64,000 nt of DNA from Magnetococcales bacterium (GCA_002753565.1 PEAM01000001.1:62001-126000); one strand, 5' to 3'. Shown: positions 26,047 through 36,019, counted from the first letter of the stretch. Translations and numbers: made by a program. The notes: generated by a model from the sequence alone, not told the origin.

Positions 26047-28545
26047 TTATAACCCCTTGTTTAATTGACTGTATCGGTTGTATATCTCCTTGATGGACTC
26101 AAAATTGTCTCGATAGATCTCCTCGGGGGGAATCTGGAAGCCGAACATTTGGTCCAGCATGGTCACCAGTTCGACGATGGAGAGGGAGTCCAGCACGCCG
26201 CTGCTGACCAGCTTGTTCCAGTCGGGATGTTCAATCAGGGGAGCGAAGACCCGGATCTTCTGTTTAACCAACTCCAGATAGTGTTCATAGCTGCCATCCC
26301 AGGTTAACGACTCTACCGGGGGGTCGTTGGCCTCATCATCCAGATAGCCAAACCGCTCTTCCAGAAGGTTCCAATAGAGATCGGTATGTCCCTCCTGTTT
26401 AAGATGGGCGGCATCGGCCAGTCGGCTTGGCTCCATGAGGCCATTTTCTTCCAGCAGGGGGGTGCAGACATCGATAAACTGGATAAGCTGTTCGGTGCAT
26501 AGCTCTTGCATTTTTTCATAAAAAATCTTTTGCCAACGATAGCGATCCTCCGGGTTGCCGGTAATGGGCCAGTTGGGATCTTTGTTATCGATATTCTCGG
26601 GATGGGTTGGAATGCCGGTCATATAGGCCAGTCGTCCCGGCCACACCTGTTTCAGGGTGGAAAAAAAGTCTCGGTAGCCACGAATAGAGTGCTCGATTCG
26701 TTCTTGGGGGTTATCGCTGGCGGCAAAGAGAGAGCGGCACTCCGGCTCTCCACAGTGGATAATCAGAATATCCCGTCGTTTGAGTTGGGGGATTAACTGT
26801 CCAAAAAAAGAGAAGGAACTTTTCCAGTTGCCCGACCAGAGCAGACCTACCCAGTGGGCGTGGATTTTTCGAAAGCGGTTATGGTGGGAGGTGATGGTGG
26901 TCCAAAAAAGCCGGACATGGCTGTCGCCAACCAGATGGATCTCTCCCTCTAGAGCGGTTTGGAATCGATCCCGGTTGGCGGCACGGGCTATTTTGCCGCT
27001 GGATGTCTTGCGCAGCCACCCTTTGGGGAGGCAAAACAGCTCAACCCGGATATCGAAAAGGGACTCCAACTGCTGGCAAAGCTCCGAGCGGACTCGGTTT
27101 CGTTGGGTGAGGGAGAGGGGGGTTAGTGGCTCAAAGAGAACCTGAATTTTTTCGGAGTCCAACCCCTCATCCCGACACCCCAAGGCCGCCACCCGACCAG
27201 CCTGGACATGAGGATGCTGACTGACCACCTCTTCTAAATCCTGGGGGTAGATGTTTTTTCCGTTGTGGATAATCAGATCTTTGCTGCGTCCACACAGGTA
27301 GAGCTCTCCCTGGTGCATAAAGCCCAGATCACCGGTCGGAAACCACCCTTGGGTTTGCAGGGATGGCTGCTGATAGTAGCCGGAGACAGTGCAGGCTCCC
27401 TGCAGCATTACCTCCCCCACCTGCTCACTCTCTCGCCTGGTCTGGATTGTTATCTGTACCCCATCCAGGGGTGTCCCACAACTAAACACCACCTGCTCCT
27501 GGCTCTGGGGAGAGGGATCACCCAGGTTCCAGCTTTTGATAGGAATAAGTTGTCGTCTTTGCAGGGCGATTCTCTCAACCAGCAGGGCGGTTGGGGGGCG
27601 GTTGAGGGGGGTTTGGGTAGCGGCAAAAACATGCTCGGCCAGAGCATAGCTGATGCCCAACTGTCTGGGTTGCACCGAAAAGGTTTGGCAAAACCGTTCA
27701 AACGCACCCGCCGAGACCGGTTCGGAACAGTTGATGAAACAGCGAACCCCAGAGAGATCGAAACGGCGTGTAGAGCGGCTCAAAAAAGAGAAGGCAAAAT
27801 TGGGAAGCCAGCAGAGGGTCCCGCTCTGACGCTGGAGCAGATGCAAGAAAGAGTCGGGATGGGCGGCCCAGTCGAAGGTATCGATGTGGGTTAAAGGGGT
27901 TTGGGTCAGCAGAGGCAGCAGATGGGCGGTTATCAGCCCCATATCGTGATAGAGCGGTAGCCAGTTGATAATATGGTCTTCTTGGGGGTTCAGATTAAGC
28001 CGTTGGCTGTAGTGCTTAATCTGATGATTGAGCTCTGTGCGGGTGATGGCGACCGCTTTTTGCAGACCGGTGGTGCCGGAGCTGCACTGTAGAAAGAGGG
28101 GGCTGTCTGCCTCTTGTTGAAAACCGGGATAGTGGGCGATAGGGGTGTGACCGGCGGGGGCCAGATCTGCTGCCGTGATGAGATCTACCGAGATGGATTG
28201 GTCCCTGGGTTCACCAATAAAGCAGCAGCTTTTAAAGCGTTTTCGATAGTTGTCGATCTTCTCCTGATAGCTTGATCCCTGAATTTTTTGGCTGGGATAG
28301 GAGAGGAACACCGGCAGTTTGCCTGCCAGTATTGCCCCAAGCCAGGCGGCGATCATGGTCGGGTTGGTACGACCAAAAACAGCGACGACAGTCTCTGGTC
28401 GTTGTAGCAGATAATCGGCCCATTGGCGGCAGCGGATCAAAAAATCTTTGGAGGTGACAGGCGTTAGTTGATCTGATTGAGGATCATAGAGTGAAAACAG
28501 GGTAGTGGGAGCGCCTGTTAAGCGATGAAAAAATGCGTGGATCAT
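26047..28545 (-). CDS. FAAL - SGNH hydrolase-like - acyl carrier protein fusion
   Basis: An 832-aa three-part protein. Residues ~1-530 are a fatty acyl-AMP ligase-type adenylation domain: SSGTTG (155-160), LYHDMGLI (198-205), YALAEHVFAA (300-309), GRSKDLIIHNGKN, and the C-terminal catalytic Lys of KTSSGKIAR (518). Residues ~534-735 look like an SGNH/GDSL domain with GDSH (540-543) and the DxxH block (711-714). Residues ~750-832 are an acyl carrier protein with the phosphopantetheine Ser787 in VLDSLSIVE. So one chain could activate a fatty acid, load it on its own carrier, and transfer or release it. Start ATG 28545 follows AAAGGCAACC; an upstream in-frame start (28659) would overlap the divergent gene. 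Confidence 0.82.
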   Translation of the reverse strand: MIHAFFHRLTGAPTTLFSLYDPQSDQLTPVTSKDFLIRCRQWADYLLQRPETVVAVFGRTNPTMIAAWLGAILAGKLPVFLSYPSQKIQGSSYQEKIDNYRKRFKSCCFIGEPRDQSISVDLITAADLAPAGHTPIAHYPGFQQEADSPLFLQCSSGTTGLQKAVAITRTELNHQIKHYSQRLNLNPQEDHIINWLPLYHDMGLITAHLLPLLTQTPLTHIDTFDWAAHPDSFLHLLQRQSGTLCWLPNFAFSFLSRSTRRFDLSGVRCFINCSEPVSAGAFERFCQTFSVQPRQLGISYALAEHVFAATQTPLNRPPTALLVERIALQRRQLIPIKSWNLGDPSPQSQEQVVFSCGTPLDGVQITIQTRRESEQVGEVMLQGACTVSGYYQQPSLQTQGWFPTGDLGFMHQGELYLCGRSKDLIIHNGKNIYPQDLEEVVSQHPHVQAGRVAALGCRDEGLDSEKIQVLFEPLTPLSLTQRNRVRSELCQQLESLFDIRVELFCLPKGWLRKTSSGKIARAANRDRFQTALEGEIHLVGDSHVRLFWTTITSHHNRFRKIHAHWVGLLWSGNWKSSFSFFGQLIPQLKRRDILIIHCGEPECRSLFAASDNPQERIEHSIRGYRDFFSTLKQVWPGRLAYMTGIPTHPENIDNKDPNWPITGNPEDRYRWQKIFYEKMQELCTEQLIQFIDVCTPLLEENGLMEPSRLADAAHLKQEGHTDLYWNLLEERFGYLDDEANDPPVESLTWDGSYEHYLELVKQKIRVFAPLIEHPDWNKLVSSGVLDSLSIVELVTMLDQMFGFQIPPEEIYRDNFESIKEIYNRYSQLNKGL

Positions 28546-28751
28546 GGTTGCCTTTTTGACAGTTGTTCCTGCCCCTTGATCCGTGGGCTGATGGGGCCTG
28601 TGGCCCAGCCCAGAAGAGTGGAGAAGGTGTGATGGATAAAAACAAACAAAAACAAGCAAAAATCACACCTCTCTTGTTGCCGGGGTCGGATTGGTCTCAA
28701 TTTTGCGCAATCCATGGTATCGATCTATTGTCAACAAGAGGGTTAACTATT

Positions 28752-29189
28752 ATGAAAAGTCAGGGTTTTGTGTTCCGTGTTGAAGAGGAGGGGATGGGGA
28801 GTTACGATTTTTTCTACCACCGAGAAGCTCGTTCAGAGTACCTCATTGGGCGGACAGTGGGTGATGTCAAGTTTGACACTCTGCAGGTGCAGCTTCAGGA
28901 TAGAGCGGTTTCCCGAAAGCACTGCCGTATTTTTCATCATGCCCGCTGTGGTTGGATGGTAGAGGATAAGGGTAGCACCAACGGCACCTGGGTTCGTCAG
29001 GAGGGCCACCATTTTGCACCGTTCAAACGGGTAACCGAGGCGGTTCCCGTCGATTCTGGTTCGGTGCTGCGGGTGGGTAATACTGAATTAACGCTCCAAT
29101 CCATCCCATTGACCCACACCAAGCGCCCACCCTCTGTGTTCTCTCCTCCCCTGGCTCAGGGCGTTGAACGGAGCCAGATGTGCGCCTGA
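28752..29189 (+). CDS. FHA-domain protein
   Basis: A 145-aa protein with one forkhead-associated domain, a phosphothreonine-binding module: YLIGRTVGD, DRAVSRKHCRI and DKGSTNGTWV are its classical motifs. No other domain or signal is seen; the C-terminus is a short proline-rich tail. ATG 28752 has a good AGAGGG ribosome site; an in-frame ATG at 28632 would add a 40-residue unconserved part. It is divergent from the FAAL fusion and overlaps nothing real. A kinase partner is not apparent nearby. Confidence 0.8.
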   Translation: MKSQGFVFRVEEEGMGSYDFFYHREARSEYLIGRTVGDVKFDTLQVQLQDRAVSRKHCRIFHHARCGWMVEDKGSTNGTWVRQEGHHFAPFKRVTEAVPVDSGSVLRVGNTELTLQSIPLTHTKRPPSVFSPPLAQGVERSQMCA

Positions 29190-29193
29190 TCAA

Positions 29194-29613
29194 ATGATCT
29201 GGGGGTTGGTTGGGCTGTTTTTCAGTGCATTGTTGGCGGCAACCATCCTGCCCCTCTCTTCCGAAGCCGTGTTGGCCGGGCTGTTTTTGGCTGGCGACAT
29301 TGACCCTCTTCTGCTCTGGGGGGTGGCTACCGCTGGCAATGTCGGAGGCTCACTGGTCAACTGGTATCTGGGTCGGATGGCGCTACGCTACTCTGACCGA
29401 TCCTGGTTTCCTCTCAAGGCGGATCAACTAGAGAAGAGTAAGCAGAACTATCTACGCTGGGGGCGCTGGTCGCTTTTGTTGGCTTGGGTGCCGGTGATCG
29501 GAGATCCTCTGACTCTGGTGGCGGGTCTGTTCCGTACGCCCCTCCCTTTTTTTACCCTACTGGTTTTGGTAGGAAAAGGGGGCCGTTATGCCCTTTTGCT
29601 GTGGCTGTTATAG
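29194..29613 (+). CDS. YqaA-like (DedA/SNARE-associated family) membrane protein
   Basis: A 139-aa membrane protein with four hydrophobic segments. The pattern PLSSEAVLAGL, GNVGGSLVNWYLGR and WGRWSLLLAWVPVIGDPLTLVAG matches the YqaA/DedA family, membrane proteins linked to lipid carrier or ion homeostasis. ATG 29194 starts just before the first hydrophobic segment; the gene lies 4 bases after the FHA gene, so they may be co-translated. Confidence 0.8.
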   Translation: MIWGLVGLFFSALLAATILPLSSEAVLAGLFLAGDIDPLLLWGVATAGNVGGSLVNWYLGRMALRYSDRSWFPLKADQLEKSKQNYLRWGRWSLLLAWVPVIGDPLTLVAGLFRTPLPFFTLLVLVGKGGRYALLLWLL

Positions 29614-29629
29614 AGATTCCCATGCAAAA

Positions 29630-32600
29630 CTAAGGGGAGACCAGCTCGATATGGCTCTGGCCCCCCCCTTGGTTGGTCACTTGAATTTGCAGGCCGATCC
29701 GTTCGGTCAAGGCGGCAATATGAGAGATGACGCCTACCTGACGGCCGGTGGACTGCAACGCCTCCAGGGCCGAGATCGCCATGTTCAGGCTGTTCTCGTC
29801 CAGTGCCCCAAATCCCTCATCGATAAAAAGAGTCTGAACCTGAATCCCCCGATTGCCGCTCATTCCCGCCAATCCCAAGGCCATGGCCAGAGAGGTCAGA
29901 AACCGTTCACCACCGGAAAGGTTGGCCACACCCCGGCGCTCTCCTCCCATCTCCAGGTCTATTACCTGTAGAGAGAGGTCCCCCTCCACAGCCCGTTGCA
30001 GACGATAGCGTGGCGTTAATTCGGCCAGGTGCTCGTTGGCTAACTCTATCAGGCGGTCCAGGGTCAGGCTTTGGGCAAACTTGCGGAATTTACTGCCATC
30101 ACTGGAGCCAATGAGTAGATTGAGCTTGTTCCACAAGTCGACTACCTCCTGCTGCTGGTCCCGTTTGGCAAGCAGCGCGGCGGCCCGCTCTTTTTTCTGG
30201 TTGTCGCTTTGCAAAATACCCAGAGCCAAGGCGAGCCTCTCCTCCCCTTGTTCCAAAGCGTGTTGATGCTCTGGGCGCTCTTTTTCCACCTGCTCCCATG
30301 TTCTCTGTGGTGGGTTGTTAGCGGCTTGTTCTTGCCGTATTTTTTGCCGATATTCCAGGCGATCCTGCCATTGGGTTACCCCTTTTTGCAACCGCTCCAG
30401 CTTAGTGTGCTCTTCGGCTATTTTTTCTTCATCCCAACGTAACAACCGGGTTAGCTCAGCATGAGAGAGGCCAGCGGATTGAAGTTGGTTTTCCCAGTTA
30501 TTTTTGGCAACAGTCAACCCCTTTTCTGCCAGAGAGAGCTGTTGGCTGTGGCTCTCTTTGAGGGCGGTTAAGCGGGCCAGTTGGGACTGTGTTTGGGCGG
30601 CGGCTGACTGGGCGGCCTGTTGGCTTTTGAGAGCTTGATCCAGTTGGGCCTCCAGCCGACCTTTAACCTGTTGGGTAGGCTCTCCTCCCCAGAGTGAAGC
30701 ACGCTGTTTTTGTACCGTTGCCAGACGTTGGTCAACGCTGGCTCTCTCCTGCTTGGTACGTTGCAGAGCCTCTGTTGCCGCCTGTACCTCTCCGGTCAGG
30801 CTCTGCAGGTCAGACTCAAGCTTGAGCAGGCTCTCCTGGGTCAGTTGGGTGTCAGCCTGCCGACCCATCCACCGTTCCCTGTCTTGGCGGCATTGGGTAA
30901 TGATCTGCTCTGGGTTGATCCGTGCCACCTGCTGCCATTGGGGCGGAAGAATATGCAGGCTTGCAAGCCGCTGTTGCCGTGCCTTTTGATCCTGTTGCAA
31001 AATGGCCAAGGTTTGTAAGGCAGCAGCCATGGTGTGGCGGGCTCTCTCCCCTTCGGATTGGTGGGTGATCAGCTCTCTCTCCACCTGATTCAACCGGGCC
31101 TGCTTGTCGGCAATGGCTTGGTCCAAGCGCTCTTTTTCCTGTCGATGGGTATGGCTCGCCTCAATCTGTTTTTCCTGCTGTTGCCCCTGCTGCTCCAGTC
31201 TCTTCAGAATGGCTTGGAGCGCTTTTTGATCCAGAGAAAGAGGCTCTTTTGAGTGTAGGTTGGCTGGTTGAAAGAGAGGCTCTGTCAACAGGGGTTTGCT
31301 CTTTTGATAAAGAGCGTGCCACTGTGCCATGGCGGCATCCCTCTCTGTTTTTGCGCGCTCCATGCTCTGCTGAAGATGCTGCTGTTGGGTGCGGTTTTGT
31401 TGCAGATTTTTTATCTGTTGCTCTTTTTGTTGGCGTAGTTGACCCTCCTGTTCCATCCACTTGGCTAACCGCTGGGCTTGAGCCTGGGCACGCTGAGAGA
31501 GCTGCTGGCTGCTCGCTACAAAGGGGTGTTCTGTTGCGCCACAAACAGGGCAGGGTTGTTGGGTGCAGAGCATCTCTCGCAAAGCCTCCGCCACCTCTCC
31601 GGCTGAGGCCTGCAGCAGCTGGTCGGCCCGCCGAGCCTCCTCCAGGCGGATGGTGAGGCGCTCCAGCTGCTGTACCGTCTCGGCCTGGGCGCTCTCTTGC
31701 TGTTTTTCCTCTTGTTGGTGGGTCAGGTGCTGGGCTTGATTTTGCCGGGTTTTCTCTTGGAGTTCACCCATGTTCTGGTGGATGAGCAGGTGCTGAGAGA
31801 GGGCTTCGGCCTGGCTTTTGGTGCGCCTTTGACTCTCTTGCAGGGTGAGCAGATCGGGGGTTTGGGCCATCAGTTTGAAAAGGGCCATTCGTTGGCGCTC
31901 TTCTTGGGCTAAGGATGGCTCTATTTTTTTTCTCTCCTGAAGCAGAGCAGCCTGGTTTTCTTGAGACTGTTCAGCCTCTTTTTGTGCAATAGCAATCTGT
32001 TGTTCTCTTTTTTTAATCTCTGCTTCGCTCTGGAAAAAATGGTGGATCTCATCAACTATTTCATCCAGCCGCTGCTCCAGGCAGGCAAAAGCCCGGTTCT
32101 CTTGCAGCCAAAGGGTGTTTTCCTGGTTACTCTTTTGTACCACCTGCCTTTTGTCAGAGAGGCTCTCTTGTTGGTTTTGGTTGGCCAGAACACGCTGCTG
32201 GTCGCTGAGGGCTCTGGTGTCCAGCTCTCCCAAAGCGTCGCGCTCCCGGTTGATTCGGGTATCGAGATCGGCCGCTTTTTTCAGGTCGTCCTGCGCCTGA
32301 TTCAGAGTGGCTTGAGCGGTTATAAACTGCTGGGTGGCTTGGATCTGCTCAGCCTGGATGCGGCTCTCCTGTTGTGCCATCTTGTGCTGTTGGGCAGCCG
32401 AGCGTTCCAGCGCCTCTTTGAGTTGAGCGTGGTTGGTTTCGGCTGCGATCAGCCGGTCGTGGTCCGGGCGCAGAGCCTGGGCTTTTTTTACCCGGCCCAG
32501 CATCTCCTGTTGAGGCCGGCTCTCTTTTTCAGCCTTCCGGGCCTCCTCCAGCGCCACCTGGGCCTGGGTGACCTCTTGGGTGAGTCTCTGCTGCTGGAGG

Positions 32601-33400
32601 TACCACGCCTGCTCTTTTTGCAGCTGTTCCAGAACGGTTTTGTGGGTTGTCACCTCTGTTTTAATCTGGTCAACCTGCTGCTCTGCCGCCCCCCGCTCTT
32701 CTGTCGAAAGGGGGCTGTTTTCACCCAGTTGGGTGGTGATCAGGGCAAGCTTTTCCCGCTCCTCCTTGGCCCGTTTATAGGTTGATTCTGAAATGTGTGA
32801 ATAGAGAGTGGTTCCGGTCAGGGCCTCCAGCAGAATGGCTCGTTCGCTCTCCTTGGCCTTTAAAAAAGCATCAAACTCCCCTTGGGAGAGAAGAACCGTA
32901 CGGCTAAACTGCTCAAACTCCAACCCGATGCGTTCTCGGATCTCCTTGAGGGTTTCGGTCTTCTTGCCGCCAATCTGCTCCCCGTCCGGCAGGGTGGTGA
33001 GGGTGATCTGTTGGGCCATGAGTTTGCCGGTAACCTTGCGCCGGGCACGTCGGACCTCCCACCGTGCCCGATATTTTTTCTGGTCACGCCCCAAAAAATC
33101 TACCTCGGCATGCCCTTCCGCCGTGCCGGTGCGTAAGATGGTTCGGACATCATGGGCACGTAACAGGGTGTGATCATCTCGGTCCGAATCCCGTTCAGCG
33201 ATCTTCTCCAGCTTGCTGGTACGGGGAATACGATCATAGAGGGCCAGACAGATGGCATCCAGCAGGGTGCTTTTACCTGAGCCGGTGCGACCGGTAATGG
33301 CAAAAATGCCCGCCTCTCCCAGAGGAGGGGCTTCAAAATCGAGGGCAAAGTGACCCGCCAGACTGGCCAGATTGGCACCCCGAACCGCCAAAATCTTCAC
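29630..33400 (-). CDS. sbcC: SbcC, ATPase subunit of the SbcCD nuclease
   Basis: A 1256-aa SMC-like protein, the ATPase of the SbcCD complex that opens DNA hairpins and trims protein-blocked ends. The N-terminal Walker A is TGRTGSGKST; long Q/E-rich coiled coils flank a central zinc hook (CPVCG near residue 620); the C-terminal half has LSGGERFLTSLAMAL and LFIDEGFGALD. Its start overlaps the sbcD stop by four bases, so the two are translationally coupled. Confidence 0.95.
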   Translation of the reverse strand: MKILAVRGANLASLAGHFALDFEAPPLGEAGIFAITGRTGSGKSTLLDAICLALYDRIPRTSKLEKIAERDSDRDDHTLLRAHDVRTILRTGTAEGHAEVDFLGRDQKKYRARWEVRRARRKVTGKLMAQQITLTTLPDGEQIGGKKTETLKEIRERIGLEFEQFSRTVLLSQGEFDAFLKAKESERAILLEALTGTTLYSHISESTYKRAKEEREKLALITTQLGENSPLSTEERGAAEQQVDQIKTEVTTHKTVLEQLQKEQAWYLQQQRLTQEVTQAQVALEEARKAEKESRPQQEMLGRVKKAQALRPDHDRLIAAETNHAQLKEALERSAAQQHKMAQQESRIQAEQIQATQQFITAQATLNQAQDDLKKAADLDTRINRERDALGELDTRALSDQQRVLANQNQQESLSDKRQVVQKSNQENTLWLQENRAFACLEQRLDEIVDEIHHFFQSEAEIKKREQQIAIAQKEAEQSQENQAALLQERKKIEPSLAQEERQRMALFKLMAQTPDLLTLQESQRRTKSQAEALSQHLLIHQNMGELQEKTRQNQAQHLTHQQEEKQQESAQAETVQQLERLTIRLEEARRADQLLQASAGEVAEALREMLCTQQPCPVCGATEHPFVASSQQLSQRAQAQAQRLAKWMEQEGQLRQQKEQQIKNLQQNRTQQQHLQQSMERAKTERDAAMAQWHALYQKSKPLLTEPLFQPANLHSKEPLSLDQKALQAILKRLEQQGQQQEKQIEASHTHRQEKERLDQAIADKQARLNQVERELITHQSEGERARHTMAAALQTLAILQQDQKARQQRLASLHILPPQWQQVARINPEQIITQCRQDRERWMGRQADTQLTQESLLKLESDLQSLTGEVQAATEALQRTKQERASVDQRLATVQKQRASLWGGEPTQQVKGRLEAQLDQALKSQQAAQSAAAQTQSQLARLTALKESHSQQLSLAEKGLTVAKNNWENQLQSAGLSHAELTRLLRWDEEKIAEEHTKLERLQKGVTQWQDRLEYRQKIRQEQAANNPPQRTWEQVEKERPEHQHALEQGEERLALALGILQSDNQKKERAAALLAKRDQQQEVVDLWNKLNLLIGSSDGSKFRKFAQSLTLDRLIELANEHLAELTPRYRLQRAVEGDLSLQVIDLEMGGERRGVANLSGGERFLTSLAMALGLAGMSGNRGIQVQTLFIDEGFGALDENSLNMAISALEALQSTGRQVGVISHIAALTERIGLQIQVTNQGGGQSHIELVSP

Positions 33401-34662
33401 GACCTCTCCTTGGTGGTTGGGTCGGCGTTGATGAGAGGGATGACAATTTCGTCAAAAGCTTTGCAGAGGGCCACCTCTGGCGCTTGGTTGAACCGTTGCT
33501 GATGCAGTAGTCGAAAAACCGCTCCCGGCTCGATCTCATCCAGTGATTTTTCACGCGCCACATCCGCCAAGGGTCTCTGTTGACCCGGGGTCTCTGTACG
33601 GATGCCGGCCAGTCGGACCGGTTTGCCTGCCAAGGCTTGGTCAATCTGGCTGCGTAAGCCCGGCTCCGGGCCAGTCAGTTGGATGGCTACCTCCAGAAAA
33701 GGCCAAAAATCGTGACCCGGGTCCGGGTCGGCCAGAGGCAGCGCCTCCAGAGCCGCCAAAGCCTGAGCCAGGGGGAGGGCGCCACGGCTGGGAACCCGCA
33801 GATAGGGGACAGTGCGTGGTACCTTGAGAGATGTCTGCTTGGCTATCTGACCACCATCATCCAGGGTGATCAGCCGGACGGCATGGCAATAGTCCCGCTC
33901 CGTCACCGAAAGGGGCAGGGGAGAGCCGCTATAACGTACCCTCTCCCGTCCACCAACCCGCTGACCCCGATGGAGATGACCCAAGGCTACGTAGGTAACC
34001 GATTCGGGAAAAAGGCTTGCCGGAAGCGCCTGTTCACCCCCTCCGATAATCCGTCGCTCACTCAATTGGGATATCTCCCCACCCTGCATATAGCAGTGAC
34101 CGGTCAAAATAAGTCCACAGTTTGGCCCCATCCTTTTGTCGGCTTCGGCAAGGGTCTGTTCATAAATCCACCGCACCCCTTCAATAAGCGGGTCGCCCTC
34201 AAACTGGGACGGGGGGGGGAGGTCTCCTGGTCTCAGATAGGGAATAGCCGCCAGTATGGCCCGCTGTTGCCCGTTTTTATCTTGGAGTGGAATGAAAATT
34301 TTCTCCCAATCCAGCCCACTCTTCCCTTTGGGAAGCCGACCCAGAGAGTGAACACCAAAAGTGTGAAACAGGGGGTTGGGAGCCTCCAACCGGTTGGCGG
34401 AGTCATGGTTGCCACCAATGAGAACCGTCTGAAGATGTGGGAGGTTTTGGTGGTTGGTACGAATAAACTGGTAGAGCTGGTTCTGGGCAGCAGAGGAGGG
34501 GTTGACGGTATCGAAAAGATCGCCTGCCACAATCAGAACATCCACCTCCTGCTCGTGCAAGGTAGCAGAAAGCCACTGTAAAAAGGCCCCCTGTTCCTGA
34601 GTCCGGCTAAAACCGTGCAGCTCGTGACCCAGGTGCCAGTCGGCGGTATGGATGATCTTCAT
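33397..34662 (-). CDS. sbcD: SbcD, nuclease subunit of the SbcCD complex
   Basis: A 421-aa Mre11-type metallophosphoesterase. MKIIHTADWHLGH holds the first metal ligands, VAGDLFDTVNPS the second, GGNHDS the third, and ALGHLHRGQ a later one. Start ATG 34662 gives the normal family N-terminus; an in-frame ATG four codons upstream is possible. It lies between a P-loop/GAF membrane protein (31-base gap upstream) and sbcC, all on the minus strand. Confidence 0.93.
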   Translation of the reverse strand: MKIIHTADWHLGHELHGFSRTQEQGAFLQWLSATLHEQEVDVLIVAGDLFDTVNPSSAAQNQLYQFIRTNHQNLPHLQTVLIGGNHDSANRLEAPNPLFHTFGVHSLGRLPKGKSGLDWEKIFIPLQDKNGQQRAILAAIPYLRPGDLPPPSQFEGDPLIEGVRWIYEQTLAEADKRMGPNCGLILTGHCYMQGGEISQLSERRIIGGGEQALPASLFPESVTYVALGHLHRGQRVGGRERVRYSGSPLPLSVTERDYCHAVRLITLDDGGQIAKQTSLKVPRTVPYLRVPSRGALPLAQALAALEALPLADPDPGHDFWPFLEVAIQLTGPEPGLRSQIDQALAGKPVRLAGIRTETPGQQRPLADVAREKSLDEIEPGAVFRLLHQQRFNQAPEVALCKAFDEIVIPLINADPTTKERS

Positions 34663-34693
34663 GCCAAAACCCATATGGCGGGACGTTTCCAGG

Positions 34694-36019
34694 TTAAGGT
34701 AACATTTTGATCAACTCAGCAAACGGCGGGCCCAAGAGATAGTAGTTGATACCGAGAGAGATCAACAGGGCAGCAATCAGGATGGCCATGATGATGCGGG
34801 AGAGCGTCGAGGAGTCGGCGGCTTTGGTGGATAAAATTTCAGAAAAATCCATCATCTCCCGGCGCAGATAGACATTCTCCACCGCCAGCTCCAGATGGTG
34901 GGCCACCTTTTCCACCAGCAGGCGGTCCTCCTCCACAAAATATTGGCGATTTTTTTTGTTCAGCAGTTGAATGGCCCCCGTTGCCCGGTCCTCCATGATA
35001 CTCATGATGGGTACCAACAGGGAGTTTCGTAAAACAAACGTGGGATCTGCCAACTCCATGTCTCGGAAAGGCTCTTCCATGTCCATGTTTTCATGAACCA
35101 TGTACTCTCCGGTAGAGATCACATGGTTAACCTGGGGCCACATGCGGCACTCTTTGATTTTCTCTTCAGTCAGGTTGGTGCCCGACATCAACCAGGCCCC
35201 CTCTTCACCCGAGTTGCTCAGAAAAATATTGCACCGTTCCACATTCAGGGCCTCCGGCAACAGCCGGGCAAAAAGATCCACCAACTCCCGGTTGCCTCGG
35301 GCGCTCCAGGAACGATTCATGATCCGTTGACGCAGCCGAAGTTGATCGTGAAGATGATAAATATCCTGTTTGGGAACCGTCCCCCCCCGGTTAATACCCA
35401 GCTCGTCACCCTCCCCCTCATCTTTGATGCGCATGGGGGGGCCACCAAGGCTGTTTCGGACGTAGACCTTCATGCCGCTCTGGTGAAAATAGAGGGCCAG
35501 GGCACTGTAAAAATCGGACTCTTCGGTTACTTTGTGAAGGGTGAGATCTTTATCAACATGGTGAGTTCCTGTATCGGATCGGTTTTTGCGAAGCTCATAA
35601 AGCTGCTCCGGTGGGAGAAGGATAAACTCCACTACCATTTTTTTTCTGAAGTTACCCGAAAGCAGCGTGCCCTTGGGGGGAGGCAGGCGAACCCGTAAAA
35701 AATCGATCTCCAGATAGCTGGAATCATCCAAGGTGTCGACATCGTAAACCGGGACCGCCTTATCATAACCACAGAAAGGGACGCCAAAATGCAACTCTCG
35801 AGGTTTGTGGGCCAGAATGGGAGATTTCCACCAGTCGTTGGCGGAGATATCGACATACCCCTCTTCCGGCCAGCCATTGATGGCATTGAGGATGGTGGTC
35901 TTTCCCGATCCAGGTGGGCCGGTGATGATCAGCTGCTGAGGGGAGAGATCTCTGGGAAAAGGGATTCCTCCCTCAATAACTGTCTCCTTGATCTCTTCCA
36001 AAATCATATGATTTGTCAC
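34694..36019 (-). CDS. P-loop NTPase - GAF - membrane tail protein
   Basis: A 441-aa protein of unrecognised role. A P-loop (GPPGSGKT, 34-41) starts an N-terminal ATPase or kinase-like domain (~25-200). After a linker comes a GAF-like sensory domain (~244-385, with NSLLVPIM and GAIQLLNKKN), and a single C-terminal membrane helix (~409-428) that should tail-anchor it to the inner membrane. The start is probably GTG 36019, with GAGGGTGAAAG upstream; ATG 36007 is an alternative. It is upstream of sbcD in the same direction, suggesting a common operon. I found no further match to name it. Confidence 0.65.
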   Translation of the reverse strand: MTNHMILEEIKETVIEGGIPFPRDLSPQQLIITGPPGSGKTTILNAINGWPEEGYVDISANDWWKSPILAHKPRELHFGVPFCGYDKAVPVYDVDTLDDSSYLEIDFLRVRLPPPKGTLLSGNFRKKMVVEFILLPPEQLYELRKNRSDTGTHHVDKDLTLHKVTEESDFYSALALYFHQSGMKVYVRNSLGGPPMRIKDEGEGDELGINRGGTVPKQDIYHLHDQLRLRQRIMNRSWSARGNRELVDLFARLLPEALNVERCNIFLSNSGEEGAWLMSGTNLTEEKIKECRMWPQVNHVISTGEYMVHENMDMEEPFRDMELADPTFVLRNSLLVPIMSIMEDRATGAIQLLNKKNRQYFVEEDRLLVEKVAHHLELAVENVYLRREMMDFSEILSTKAADSSTLSRIIMAILIAALLISLGINYYLLGPPFAELIKMLP

